Assembly: GCF_001667925.1 (NCBI RefSeq) | Contig: NZ_LZJR01000144.1 | Coordinates: forward strand, 1-64,000 | Length of the DNA stretch: 64,000 nucleotides | Direction: 5' to 3' | DNA from: Mycobacterium sp. E2479 | Lineage (GTDB): Bacteria > Actinomycetota > Actinomycetes > Mycobacteriales > Mycobacteriaceae | In this document: positions 42,749 through 50,930 of the stretch, one piece after another | How the letters are laid out: each line of letters begins with the position of its first letter | Numbering within the stretch: the first letter of the stretch is position 1 | Program-made: the position numbers and the translations under genes | The notes under the pieces: generated by a model | What the model was told of the DNA's origin: nothing | Database searches by the model: none | What the model saw: the letters and a program-made list of their open reading frames with translations, nothing else

Positions 42749-44346
42749 TGATGCGCTCCTTCCAAAGCAGCCGAGTCTGCGTCGTCGACGGGTTCGAGCA
42801 TGGGCAGGGTCAATTCGAATCGGGTCCCCTCGGTGTAGGACGTGTCGATCCGGACGGTGCCGCCGTGGTGCTCGATGATCTTCTTGACCAGTGCCAGGCC
42901 TACTCCCGTCCCGGCGTACACATCCCGGCCGTGCAGCCGCTGGAAGATCACGAAAACCTTGTCGGAGAATTCCTCCGGGATGCCGATTCCGTTGTCCGCC
43001 ACGCTCAGCAGCCATTCCCGGTCGTGGGTGCCGGTGCCGGGTGCGCATTCGATGACGACGCGCGGCCGACGGTCCTTGTGCCGGAACTTGATCGCGTTGC
43101 CGATCAGGTTCTGCCACAGCATCGTCAGCAGCATCGGATCCCCGACGATCTGCGGCAGCGGCTGCGCCGGGCGCACGATCTGCGCATCGGTCTCCTCGAT
43201 CGAGGCGGCCAGATTCGCCAGGCCGGCATCGAGCGTCTCGTCGAGCCGCACCTCGGTCTCCGTGGTGCCCAACCGGCCGACTCGGGAGAAGGTGAGCAGG
43301 TCGTTGATCAGCGCCTGCATTCGCTTGGCGCCGTCGACCGCGAACCCGATGTATTCGACGCCCCGCTCGTCGAGCTTGTCGCCGTAGCGCTTTTCCAGCA
43401 GCTGGCAAAAGGACGCAACCTTGCGCAGCGGCTCCTGCAGATCATGGGAGGCGACGTAGGCGAACTGCTCGAGTTCGGTGTTGGATCGCCGTAATTCTGC
43501 GGCCTGTTCGTCCAGTTGCGCCTGCGCCGACTGCGACACCTCGAGCTCCTCGACGATGCGCTTGCGCATGTTCTCCACGTCGATCGCCATGTTACGAATG
43601 TCTTTGGGCCGCCGCGGAGGTGAGATCGTCTCCTCGAAGTTGCCCTCGGTGATGCTTCGGCAGGACGCGGCCAGCGCCGCGATGGGCCGGGTGATCGCGG
43701 CGCGGCTGAGCAACCCCAGCACCACGGCCGCCCCAATCACGATCAGCACCGTGGTACCCAGCACCCAATCGCGCCAGCTGTTGATCTCGTTGAGCTCGTC
43801 GGTGGCAGCGGCAGAGGCCGCCGACAGGTGGGCGTTCTGCGTATCGAAAAGCTCACGCAGATGGTCGAATTTGACCTTGCCCGTGTCGGCGGTGCGGGCG
43901 CTGACGTAGGCGGGCGTCCTGGGAGCCACCTCGGCGATCAGCGGCTCGGCATAATTTGTCCGCCAATCGGCGGCGGCGGCTTGCACCGCGTCCAGATCGG
44001 CCATCAGTTCCGCGCGCCCGCCCACCAGACGCCGAATCTCGTCGGCCGCAGCCCGTTCGGCGCGCTGCCCGTCGTAATACGGCGCGAGGAACTGCCGGTC
44101 GGCGGCGATCAGGTAGCCGCGCATGCCCGTCTCCTGGTCACGCAGGGCCGCCTGCAAGTGCGTCGCGGCGACGCGTGCCGGCTGGATGTTGTGCGCCACC
44201 TGGCGCGACACCTCGTCGGTGCGATGCAGCAACACGGCGCCCACCAACGCCCCGACGAGCACGATCACGCCCATTACCCACAGCACCAACGCCAGCCATC
44301 CCCGCACGGTGAGCTCCGTGAGCCGAAGCGGACGCGATCGGATCAC
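42745..44346 (-). CDS. CHASE3 sensor histidine kinase
   Basis: The 533-residue kinase has transmembrane helices at about 17-40 and 195-214, an extracytoplasmic helical CHASE3-type sensor (about 41-190, with RDQETGMRGYLI), HAMP (215-270), a coiled linker, the HisKA motif SHDLQEPLRKV with His301, and ATPase motifs WQNLIGNAIKFR, DNGIGI and GTGVGLALVKKI. SHDLQEPLR is the phytochrome-type H-box that pairs with Rcp1-like regulators. It overlaps its neighbours on both sides by 4 bp. Confidence 0.93.
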   Translation of the reverse strand: MIRSRPLRLTELTVRGWLALVLWVMGVIVLVGALVGAVLLHRTDEVSRQVAHNIQPARVAATHLQAALRDQETGMRGYLIAADRQFLAPYYDGQRAERAAADEIRRLVGGRAELMADLDAVQAAAADWRTNYAEPLIAEVAPRTPAYVSARTADTGKVKFDHLRELFDTQNAHLSAASAAATDELNEINSWRDWVLGTTVLIVIGAAVVLGLLSRAAITRPIAALAASCRSITEGNFEETISPPRRPKDIRNMAIDVENMRKRIVEELEVSQSAQAQLDEQAAELRRSNTELEQFAYVASHDLQEPLRKVASFCQLLEKRYGDKLDERGVEYIGFAVDGAKRMQALINDLLTFSRVGRLGTTETEVRLDETLDAGLANLAASIEETDAQIVRPAQPLPQIVGDPMLLTMLWQNLIGNAIKFRHKDRRPRVVIECAPGTGTHDREWLLSVADNGIGIPEEFSDKVFVIFQRLHGRDVYAGTGVGLALVKKIIEHHGGTVRIDTSYTEGTRFELTLPMLEPVDDADSAALEGAHQ

Positions 44347-45536
44347 GTGGTAGTCCTCTCGACGCGCAGGACGGCGATGTCATCGGTCAGGCCGCCGCGT
44401 GGCTGTGCGAGCGCCTGGGCGTCGTTGATGAGCGCGTCGACGAACGCGGGGCCGGGCCGATTCGCGTGCGCGCGAGCCAGGGCAAGCAAGCCTTCCTCGC
44501 CGAGGCGCCGGGTGCCGTCTCCCGAATAGCCCTCGAAGAGGCCGTCGGTCAACAAGAGCAGGGCGTGCCCGGCGGGCAGGTCCAGCTCCTCGGACGGCCA
44601 GTCGCCGGCGCGCAGGCCCAGTGCCGGGCCACCCGACGGCTCATGCCACTGGACGTTTCCCGCGGCCTGCACCAACATCCCCGGATGGCCGGCGCGGACC
44701 ACACTGACCCGAGGGCTGTCGGGCGAGATCTCGAGGCTGAGCACGGTCGCGAAAATGCCGGAGTCGGTTCGTTCCGAATACAAGACCCGCTCGAGCTGGC
44801 GCAGCCGGTCGACGCCGTGCACGCCGGCGAAGGTGAGCGCGCGAAACGCGATCCGTAACGCCGCGCCCAGCGCGGCCTCGTGCGGACCGTGCCCGGCCAC
44901 GTCGCCGATCAGCACGTGCACGATTCGGTCGGCGGTCTGGACGACGTCGTAGAAGTCTCCGCACAGCAATGCGTCTTCGCGGCTCGGCCGGTACCTGGCG
45001 ACGATGTCGACGCCCGGGTTGTCCAGCAGCAGCGGCGAGGGCAGCAGGCCGCGTTCCAGCAGCGCGTTCTCCCGGGCCCGCAGTTGCGTCGCCTGCAGAT
45101 CGGCGGCGATGAGTTCGGCGCGCTTGCGCTCGATGGCGTACAGCAGCGCTCGGCGCAGCATTTCCGGCTCGACCCGACCCTTGACCAAATAGTCCTGGGC
45201 GCCCGCGGCCACCGCCGAAGCCCCGAAGTTCTCGTCGTTGAGTCCGGTCAGCACCACGATCGGCACGGTGGCGTCTAGCTTGGCGATGCGGTTGAGCGCG
45301 TCGATCCCGCTGGCGTCGGGCAGGTGCAGATCCAGCAGCACGCAGTCGGGGCGGGCGGATTTCAGCTCGCGTTCGGCGTGTGCCATCGACTTGGCCCACA
45401 CCACCCGGATGTCGGTGACCGCGTCGGTGATCAGGTCTTCCACCAGCACCGCGTCGGCGCGGTCGTCCTCGACCAACAGCAACGACAACGACTGCCAGCT
45501 CGCCGTGGGGGTGGCCGGAGCGCGTGTCGGTATCAA
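44343..45536 (-). CDS. REC-PP2C (SpoIIE-type) phosphatase
   Basis: The 397-residue protein has a receiver domain (about 17-135: EDD at 23-25, Asp69 in LLDLHLPDASG, Lys in YLVKGRVE), a helical linker (135-175) and a SpoIIE/PP2C phosphatase domain with metal-site motifs CGDFYDVV, GDVAGHG, AGHPG, LLLTDGLFE and GLTDDIAVL. Such enzymes dephosphorylate STAS anti-anti-sigma proteins to release sigma-B/F factors. The start TTG 45536 is uncertain. It leads a coupled operon with the kinase and the single-domain regulator. Confidence 0.9.
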   Translation of the reverse strand: MIPTRAPATPTASWQSLSLLLVEDDRADAVLVEDLITDAVTDIRVVWAKSMAHAERELKSARPDCVLLDLHLPDASGIDALNRIAKLDATVPIVVLTGLNDENFGASAVAAGAQDYLVKGRVEPEMLRRALLYAIERKRAELIAADLQATQLRARENALLERGLLPSPLLLDNPGVDIVARYRPSREDALLCGDFYDVVQTADRIVHVLIGDVAGHGPHEAALGAALRIAFRALTFAGVHGVDRLRQLERVLYSERTDSGIFATVLSLEISPDSPRVSVVRAGHPGMLVQAAGNVQWHEPSGGPALGLRAGDWPSEELDLPAGHALLLLTDGLFEGYSGDGTRRLGEEGLLALARAHANRPGPAFVDALINDAQALAQPRGGLTDDIAVLRVERTTT

Positions 45537-45736
45537 TATCCGGCCATCTGTGGACGGGCACCGGAAGTCACGTTCTGCACTGCAGACCCCTTCGCCGCGA
45601 TAAGCCCTTTGCTGTGTGACAGTGGTCGGACGTAAATCGGTGGCTGTTTACCGATCGTCGGTGTGGACTTCACGCACCGAGTGCAGATCCTAAGCGGTAC
45701 GGCCGGACCCTTCGCAAGAGCATCGCCGGAAAACTA

Positions 45737-46906
45737 TCAGCGCAGCAACGCCCGCGACATCACCACGCGCTGAATCTGATTGGTGCCCTCGTAGATCTGA
45801 GTGATCTTGGCGTCGCGCATCATCCGCTCGACCGGGAAGTCAGTGGTGTAGCCGGCGCCGCCGAACAGTTGCACGGCCGCCTCCGTCACGTCCATGGCGG
45901 TGTCGGAGGCGAAGCACTTTGCGGCCGCGGAGATGAATCCGAGATTCGGCTCGCCGCGTTCGGCGCGGGCGGCGGCGGTGTAGACCATCAGCCGGGCCGC
46001 CTCGACCTTCATCGCCATGTCGGCCAGCTCGAACTGCACACCCTGAAAGTCCGAGATCGACCGGCCGAACTGCTTGCGCTCCTTCGTGTATGCGACGGCG
46101 GCGTCCACCGCGCCCTGCGCGAGGCCCACCGCCTGCGCGCCCACGGTGGGGCGGGTGTGGTCGAGGGTCTGCAGTGCGGTCTTGAACCCGGTGCCGGGTT
46201 CGCCGATGATCCGGTCGCCCGGGATGCGGCAGTTCTCGAAGTACAACTCGGTGGTCGGTGAGCCCTTGATGCCCATCTTCTTTTCCTTCGGGCCGAAGGA
46301 AAAGCCCTCATCGTCTTTGTGCACCATGAACGCCGAGATGCCGTTGGGGCCTTTGTCCGGATCGGTCACCGCCATCACGGTGTACCAGGTCGACTTGCCC
46401 CCGTTGGTGATCCAGCACTTGGTGCCGTTCAGAATCCAGTCGTCCCCGTCGGCCTTGGCCCTGGTCCGCATCGATGCCGCGTCGCTGCCGGCTTCGCGCT
46501 CGCTCAATGCGTAAGACGCCATCGCCCCCTCGGTGGCCAGCGACGGCAGCACCTGCTTCTTCAACTCCTCCGAGCCCTGCAGGATCAGGCCCATGGTGCC
46601 CAGCTTGTTGACGGCGGGAATCAGCGAGGCGGATCCGTCGACGCGCGCCACTTCCTCGATCACGATGCATGCGGCGACCGAGTCCGCGCCCTGACCGCCG
46701 TATTCCTCGGGAATGTGAACCGCATTGAAGCCGGATGCGTTCAGCGCGTCCAGGGCCTCCTGCGGAAATCGGGAATTCTCGTCCACGTCGGCGGCGTGCG
46801 GAGCGATCTCTTTTTCCGCCAGCGCCCTGATCGCCGCCCGCAATTCCTGGTGCTCGTCGGGTAGTTGGAACAAATCGAACGCGGGATCTCCGGCCCACTG
46901 AGCCAT
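45737..46906 (-). CDS. fadE25: Acyl-CoA dehydrogenase FadE25
   Basis: The 389-residue flavoenzyme catalyses alpha-beta desaturation of acyl-CoA. Visible are the FAD/substrate motif YALSEREAGSDA, WITNG, and the catalytic-base region QIYEGTNQIQR near residue 370. Length equals that of M. tuberculosis FadE25, whose physiological substrate is not settled. AAGGAGG precedes ATG 46906. It is the third gene of purK-purE-fadE25. Confidence 0.95.
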   Translation of the reverse strand: MAQWAGDPAFDLFQLPDEHQELRAAIRALAEKEIAPHAADVDENSRFPQEALDALNASGFNAVHIPEEYGGQGADSVAACIVIEEVARVDGSASLIPAVNKLGTMGLILQGSEELKKQVLPSLATEGAMASYALSEREAGSDAASMRTRAKADGDDWILNGTKCWITNGGKSTWYTVMAVTDPDKGPNGISAFMVHKDDEGFSFGPKEKKMGIKGSPTTELYFENCRIPGDRIIGEPGTGFKTALQTLDHTRPTVGAQAVGLAQGAVDAAVAYTKERKQFGRSISDFQGVQFELADMAMKVEAARLMVYTAAARAERGEPNLGFISAAAKCFASDTAMDVTEAAVQLFGGAGYTTDFPVERMMRDAKITQIYEGTNQIQRVVMSRALLR

Positions 46907-46919
46907 GTTGGCCTCCTTG

Positions 46920-47438
46920 CTACTCGCCGGTAACTTTACCTTGGCGCTCCTGCAGCGCTTCATCCTTGGCCCGCACGCTCTCGGCCAGCCGGCCTTGAAA
47001 CTCAACGATCCGCGCCCGCAGCGCAGGGTCTGAGGACCCGAGGATGCGCACGGCGAGCAGGCCGGCGTTGCGGGCGCCCCCGATGGAGACCGTGGCCACC
47101 GGGACTCCGGCGGGCATCTGCACGATCGACAGCAACGAGTCCAGGCCGTCGAGGCGCGCCAGCGGCACCGGCACGCCGATGACCGGCAGCGGCGTCGCGG
47201 ACGCGACCATGCCGGGCAGGTGCGCGGCTCCGCCGGCCCCGGCGATGATCACTTCGATGCCACGGCCGGCCGCCTCGCGCGCGTACTCGAACATCACCTG
47301 CGGCGTGCGGTGCGCGGAGACGACCCGGACCTCGGCAGGCACGTCGAACTCGGCGAGCGCGGCAGCGGCGTCGGCCATCACCGACCAGTCGCTGTCGCTG
47401 CCCATGATCACCCCGACCCGAGGCGCATGCTCCGTCAT
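46920..47438 (-). CDS. purE: N5-carboxyaminoimidazole ribonucleotide mutase PurE
   Basis: The 172-residue class I PurE has VGVIMGSDSDW, VVSAHRTP with the catalytic histidine, and AGGAAHLPGM. It moves the carboxyl group of N5-CAIR to make CAIR in purine synthesis, after PurK. The ATG overlaps the purK stop; the sequence just before is a MIRU element. Confidence 0.96.
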   Translation of the reverse strand: MTEHAPRVGVIMGSDSDWSVMADAAAALAEFDVPAEVRVVSAHRTPQVMFEYAREAAGRGIEVIIAGAGGAAHLPGMVASATPLPVIGVPVPLARLDGLDSLLSIVQMPAGVPVATVSIGGARNAGLLAVRILGSSDPALRARIVEFQGRLAESVRAKDEALQERQGKVTGE

Positions 47439-47482
47439 TTCCGCCGCTTCTCCTCATCGCTTCGCTCTGCGTCGTCGGCGCC
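47435..47482 (-). repeat. MIRU element at the purK-purE junction
   Basis: On the minus strand the element runs GGCGCCGACGACGCAGAGCG, AAGCGATGAGGAGAAGCGGC and GGAAATGA, where ATG starts purE and TGA stops purK. Unlike at rubB-tetR it is read in frame, so purK ends with the element-encoded residues GADDAERSDEEKRRK. Confidence 0.87.
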
Positions 47483-48730
47483 ATGTGGATCCCACCCGTC
47501 CATCCACTGCCCGTGTGACAACCAGTGTGCCGCCAGATCGGCGCGTTCCCGCAGCTTCCCTACGCTTTTCTGGTCCGTCGGCCCGGAGCCGACGAAGTTG
47601 ATGTGGCCGACCTTGCGGCCGGGACGTTCCCGTTTGCCGTAGAGGTGGACGCGGGCGTCGGGCATCCGGGCGAACAGGTGATGCAGCCGCTCGTCGACGC
47701 TCATCTGGGGGACTTCGGGTGCGCCCAGCACGTTGGCCATCACGGTCATCGGTGCGATGGCGTCGGTGTCGCCGAGCGGGTAGTCCAGCACCGCGCGCAG
47801 GTGCTGCTCGAACTGACTGGTGCGCGACCCGTCCATGGTCCAGTGCCCGGAGTTGTGCGGCCGCATCGCCAGTTCGTTGACCAGCAGTTCACCGTCGACC
47901 GTCTCGAAGAGCTCCACGGCGAGCACTCCGACCACGCCGAGCTCGGCCGCCAGCCGCAACGCCAGCTGTTGCGCCGTGGCGGCCCGTTCGGCGGGCAGCC
48001 CCGGCGCGGGTGCGATCACCTGCACGCAGATCCCGTCTCGCTGCACCGTCTCGACGACCGGCCACGCGGCGCCCTGGCCGAACGGTGACCGCGCCACCAG
48101 GGCCGACAGTTCGCGACGCAGGTCCACCTGCTCCTCGGCCATCAGCGGCACGCGATCGGCCAGGAAGGCCGCCGCGATCTCACGGGCGTGCGACGGGTCG
48201 CGTGCCATCCGTACCCCCCGCCCGTCGTAACCGCCGCGGACCGCTTTCACGACCACGGGGCCGCCGATGCGGCGCGCGAAGGCATCGAGTTCGTCGACGC
48301 TTCGGATCTCGGCATAGCGGGGCACCCGGACGCCGAGGGCCTCGAGCCGGCGGCGCATGACGAGCTTGTCCTGAGCGTGCATCAGGGCCTGTGGCGGCGG
48401 CGCCACGTTGACACCCTCGGCGACGAGCTTTTCCAGCAGTTCGTTCGGGACGTGTTCGTGGTCGAAGGTCAGCACGTCGGCACCTGCGGCGACCCCGCGG
48501 AGGTCGTCGAGTTCGGTGTGTGAACCGATGACGACGTCGGGCGCGACCAGCGCGGCCGGCTCGTCGGCGGCGGTGGCCAGCACCCTCAGCGTCTGCCCCA
48601 AGGCGATCGCCGCCTGGTGGGTCATCCGGGCGAGCTGACCGCCACCGACCATTGCGACCACGGGGACGACGCGCGGGACGGTTCGCACAGCCGCGGCTGG
48701 GGCTGCGCCCGGGGGGCGTGAACTCGGCAC
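47435..48730 (-). CDS. purK: N5-carboxyaminoimidazole ribonucleotide synthase PurK
   Basis: The 431-residue ATP-grasp enzyme carboxylates AIR to N5-CAIR. It has VAMVGGGQLARM, HEHVPNELL, VVKAVRGGYDGRG and NELAMRPHNSGHWT. The last 15 or so residues are encoded by a MIRU element and are charged, so they are likely dispensable. GTG 48730 was taken as start; the conserved part begins near residue 24 (VPVVAMVGGG), so a shorter form is possible. Confidence 0.95.
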   Translation of the reverse strand: MPSSRPPGAAPAAAVRTVPRVVPVVAMVGGGQLARMTHQAAIALGQTLRVLATAADEPAALVAPDVVIGSHTELDDLRGVAAGADVLTFDHEHVPNELLEKLVAEGVNVAPPPQALMHAQDKLVMRRRLEALGVRVPRYAEIRSVDELDAFARRIGGPVVVKAVRGGYDGRGVRMARDPSHAREIAAAFLADRVPLMAEEQVDLRRELSALVARSPFGQGAAWPVVETVQRDGICVQVIAPAPGLPAERAATAQQLALRLAAELGVVGVLAVELFETVDGELLVNELAMRPHNSGHWTMDGSRTSQFEQHLRAVLDYPLGDTDAIAPMTVMANVLGAPEVPQMSVDERLHHLFARMPDARVHLYGKRERPGRKVGHINFVGSGPTDQKSVGKLRERADLAAHWLSHGQWMDGWDPHGADDAERSDEEKRRK

Positions 48731-48810
48731 GGCATCATGGTGTCACGGCGAAACAAACCGGCGCCAAAGGTGTGTTGACCGGGACCGACACAGAATTGTT
48801 ATGTACGATT

Positions 48811-48840
48811 TTGCGTCAAATTTGTGTCCGTCCGTAGACT
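48811..48840 (+). promoter_or_regulatory. Promoter for leaderless gtrA-like gene
   Basis: TTGCGT (48811-48816) and TAGACT (48835-48840) are 18 bp apart, and the GTG start (48849) is 8 nt after the -10. This predicts a leaderless transcript and supports the GTG. Confidence 0.6.
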
Positions 48841-48848
48841 GACGTGTT

Positions 48849-49508
48849 GTGTCCTTCGCCGAAGCCACGATCGCGCGTCTACCTAGGGTTTTGCAGCCCT
48901 ATTTGCTACGCCACCATGAACTGATCAAATTCGCCATCGTCGGCGGAACCACATTCGTCATCGACTCGGCAATTTTCTACACGCTGAAGCTGACAATTCT
49001 CGAACCCAAACCCGTGACCGCAAAGGTGATCGCCGGCATTGTCGCGGTCATCGCGTCCTACGTGCTGAACCGGGAATGGAGCTTCCGCAATCGCGGCGGC
49101 CGTGAGCGCCACCACGAGGCGCTGCTGTTCTTCGCGTTCAGCGGCGTCGGGGTGCTGCTCTCCATGGCGCCGCTGTGGTTCTCCAGCTATGTGTTGCAGC
49201 TGCGCGAGCCGACGGTGTCGCTGGCGGTCGAAAACGTCGCCGACTTCATCTCGGCTTACATCATCGGCAACTTGCTGCAGATGGCATTCCGGTTCTGGGC
49301 GTTTCGGCGCTGGGTGTTTCCCGACCAGTTCGCGCGCGAACCCGACAAGGCACTGGAATCCGCCCTTACCGCCGGCGGCATCGCCGAGGTCTTCGAGGAC
49401 GAGATCGAGGGGGGCAACGTCACGCTGCTGCGCGCCTGGCGCAACCGCGCCGGCCGGCCTACTCAGCTGGGCGATTCCTCGGAACCCAGGGTGTCGAAGA
49501 CTTCGTGA
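48849..49508 (+). CDS. GtrA-like membrane protein, Rv3277 homologue
   Basis: The 219-residue protein has four transmembrane helices in the GtrA pattern (FAIVGGTTFVIDSAIFY; ASYVLNREWSFRN after helix 2) and a cytosolic tail. GtrA-like proteins are thought to help flip polyprenyl-linked sugars, so a role in cell-envelope glycosylation is plausible but unproven. Its 3' end overlaps the convergent PH-domain gene by 46 bp. Confidence 0.88.
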   Translation: MSFAEATIARLPRVLQPYLLRHHELIKFAIVGGTTFVIDSAIFYTLKLTILEPKPVTAKVIAGIVAVIASYVLNREWSFRNRGGRERHHEALLFFAFSGVGVLLSMAPLWFSSYVLQLREPTVSLAVENVADFISAYIIGNLLQMAFRFWAFRRWVFPDQFAREPDKALESALTAGGIAEVFEDEIEGGNVTLLRAWRNRAGRPTQLGDSSEPRVSKTS

Positions 49509-49993
49509 TATAGCAGCGCGTGTACCTCGCGCAGCCGCGGAATGTCGTAGAACTCCAACGGATCTTGTGACGCCGATTCGATGATCAGCGTCCCGGTGCG
49601 AAACATGCGCTCGGTGATCCGGTCACGGAACTCCACGCTGTTGATCCGGGCCAGCGGGATATCGATGCCGGTGCGGGTCAGCACCCCGTGCCGGAACATC
49701 ACCCGTCGGTTGGTCACCACGAAATGGGTGGTGAGCCAGCTTCCGAACGGCCACAGCGTCAGCCAGCCCACGATGACCAGCCAGATCCCCCAGATGACGC
49801 CGTCGATGATGTTCTTGGCGAGCTGGTCCCAGTGCGTCGAGTTGAGGTATCCGGAGCCGAAGGCGGCCAGTCCGGTCACCAGTATGAGAACCAGCACTGG
49901 CCAGATCAGCCGCTTCCAGTGCGGGTGGCGGTGCACGATGACGTGTTCGCCGGCGGCCAGAACGTTATCCGGGTAGCCCATGCCCGCCGACAT
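49463..49993 (-). CDS. Bacterial PH-domain membrane protein, Rv3278c homologue
   Basis: The 176-residue protein has two transmembrane helices (about 29-47 and 63-84) and a bPH2 domain (about 85-160; FVVTNRRVMFRHGVL, IPLARINSVEF). The function is unknown. A start at Met5 is possible. The final 15 codons overlap the end of the gtrA-like gene on the other strand. It lies downstream of birA beyond one repeat unit. Confidence 0.85.
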   Translation of the reverse strand: MSAGMGYPDNVLAAGEHVIVHRHPHWKRLIWPVLVLILVTGLAAFGSGYLNSTHWDQLAKNIIDGVIWGIWLVIVGWLTLWPFGSWLTTHFVVTNRRVMFRHGVLTRTGIDIPLARINSVEFRDRITERMFRTGTLIIESASQDPLEFYDIPRLREVHALLYHEVFDTLGSEESPS

Positions 49994-50023
49994 TAGCTGC
50001 GCGGCGCGACAATCCGCAGGTAA

Positions 50024-50083
50024 CTAGTGCAAATGGTGGCGACCCGCCGCGCCCGGCTCCGCCGCGCTTGCGATCGCCACTAG
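50024..50083 (-). repeat. Single CTAG-bounded hairpin unit after birA
   Basis: CTAG at 50024 and at 50080 bracket one 56-bp unit; on the minus strand it reads TAGTGGCGATCGCAAGCGCG onward to GGTCGCCACCATTTGCACTAG. The birA end CATTTGCGCTAG is repeated almost exactly (CATTTGCACTAG) at the far edge, so the unit carries a copy of the last three codons and the stop. The arms TGGCGATC/GGTCGCCA pair with one G-U. Confidence 0.88.
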
Positions 50084-50913
50084 CGCAAATGCACCACATC
50101 GCCGGCCGCGACGACGACGGTCTGCCCGTGGCTTTCCAGGCAGAGCCTGCCCTGGTCATCGATGGCGCTCGCCGTCCCGTCGACCTGCTTGCCGCCGGGC
50201 AGATGCGCGCGGACCCGGGTGCCGATGGTCAGGCTGCGCCCGCGGTAGTCGGCGGCGAGCGCCCAGTCGGCCCCGCGCGCGGCGCGCCAGGCCACGATGC
50301 GCCGGCCCAGCTCGCGCAGCAGGGCGGCGGCCAGCTGCGTGCGGTCGGGCGCGGCGACGCCCAGGTCGAGCAGCGACGTGAGCGCGGGGGCCCCGGGGTC
50401 GTCGATCTCGTCGGCGGACTGAGTCACGTTGAGCCCCAAGCCGATAACGACGACGGGCTTCGCCACCTCGGCCAGGATTCCGGCCAGCTTGCCCCGCGAA
50501 TCCGGCGGGCCGGCGAGCACGTCGTTGGGCCATTTGAGACCCGCCTGCGCGCCCGCCCCCGCCAGCAACGGCGTGACGGTGTCGACCACCGCCACCCCGG
50601 TGGCCAGCGGCAGCCAGCCCCACCCCGTGGTCGGGACGTCGACGACGCTGACCCCGACCGACATGGTGATCTGGGCCCGCGGCGTGGCCGACCAGCCGCG
50701 ACCGTGCCGGCCGCGCCCAGCGGTCTGGTGCTCGGCGATCAGCACGGCCCCGGCTACGTCGTCACCAGACGCGGCCCGCGCCAGCAGGTCGGCGTTGGTG
50801 GAGCCGGTCTGTTCGACGACGTCGAGCTTGCGCCAGCCCAGCCCGGTGCCGATCAACTCGGCGCGCAATGCGCTCTCGTCCAACGGTGTTCGGAGCCGAT
50901 CTCGTTCTGTCAC
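50080..50913 (-). CDS. birA: Biotin-protein ligase BirA
   Basis: The 277-residue ligase has GSTNADLLARA, the biotin loop GRGRHGRGW, KWPNDVLAG and a C-terminal SH3-like domain. It lacks the N-terminal helix-turn-helix of E. coli BirA, so it is catalytic only. It biotinylates acyl-CoA carboxylase subunits such as AccA3, encoded nearby (56557). Its stop lies at a CTAG boundary of the repeat. Confidence 0.95.
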   Translation of the reverse strand: MTERDRLRTPLDESALRAELIGTGLGWRKLDVVEQTGSTNADLLARAASGDDVAGAVLIAEHQTAGRGRHGRGWSATPRAQITMSVGVSVVDVPTTGWGWLPLATGVAVVDTVTPLLAGAGAQAGLKWPNDVLAGPPDSRGKLAGILAEVAKPVVVIGLGLNVTQSADEIDDPGAPALTSLLDLGVAAPDRTQLAAALLRELGRRIVAWRAARGADWALAADYRGRSLTIGTRVRAHLPGGKQVDGTASAIDDQGRLCLESHGQTVVVAAGDVVHLR

Positions 50914-50930
50914 CGCACCCAGCCTAGAAC

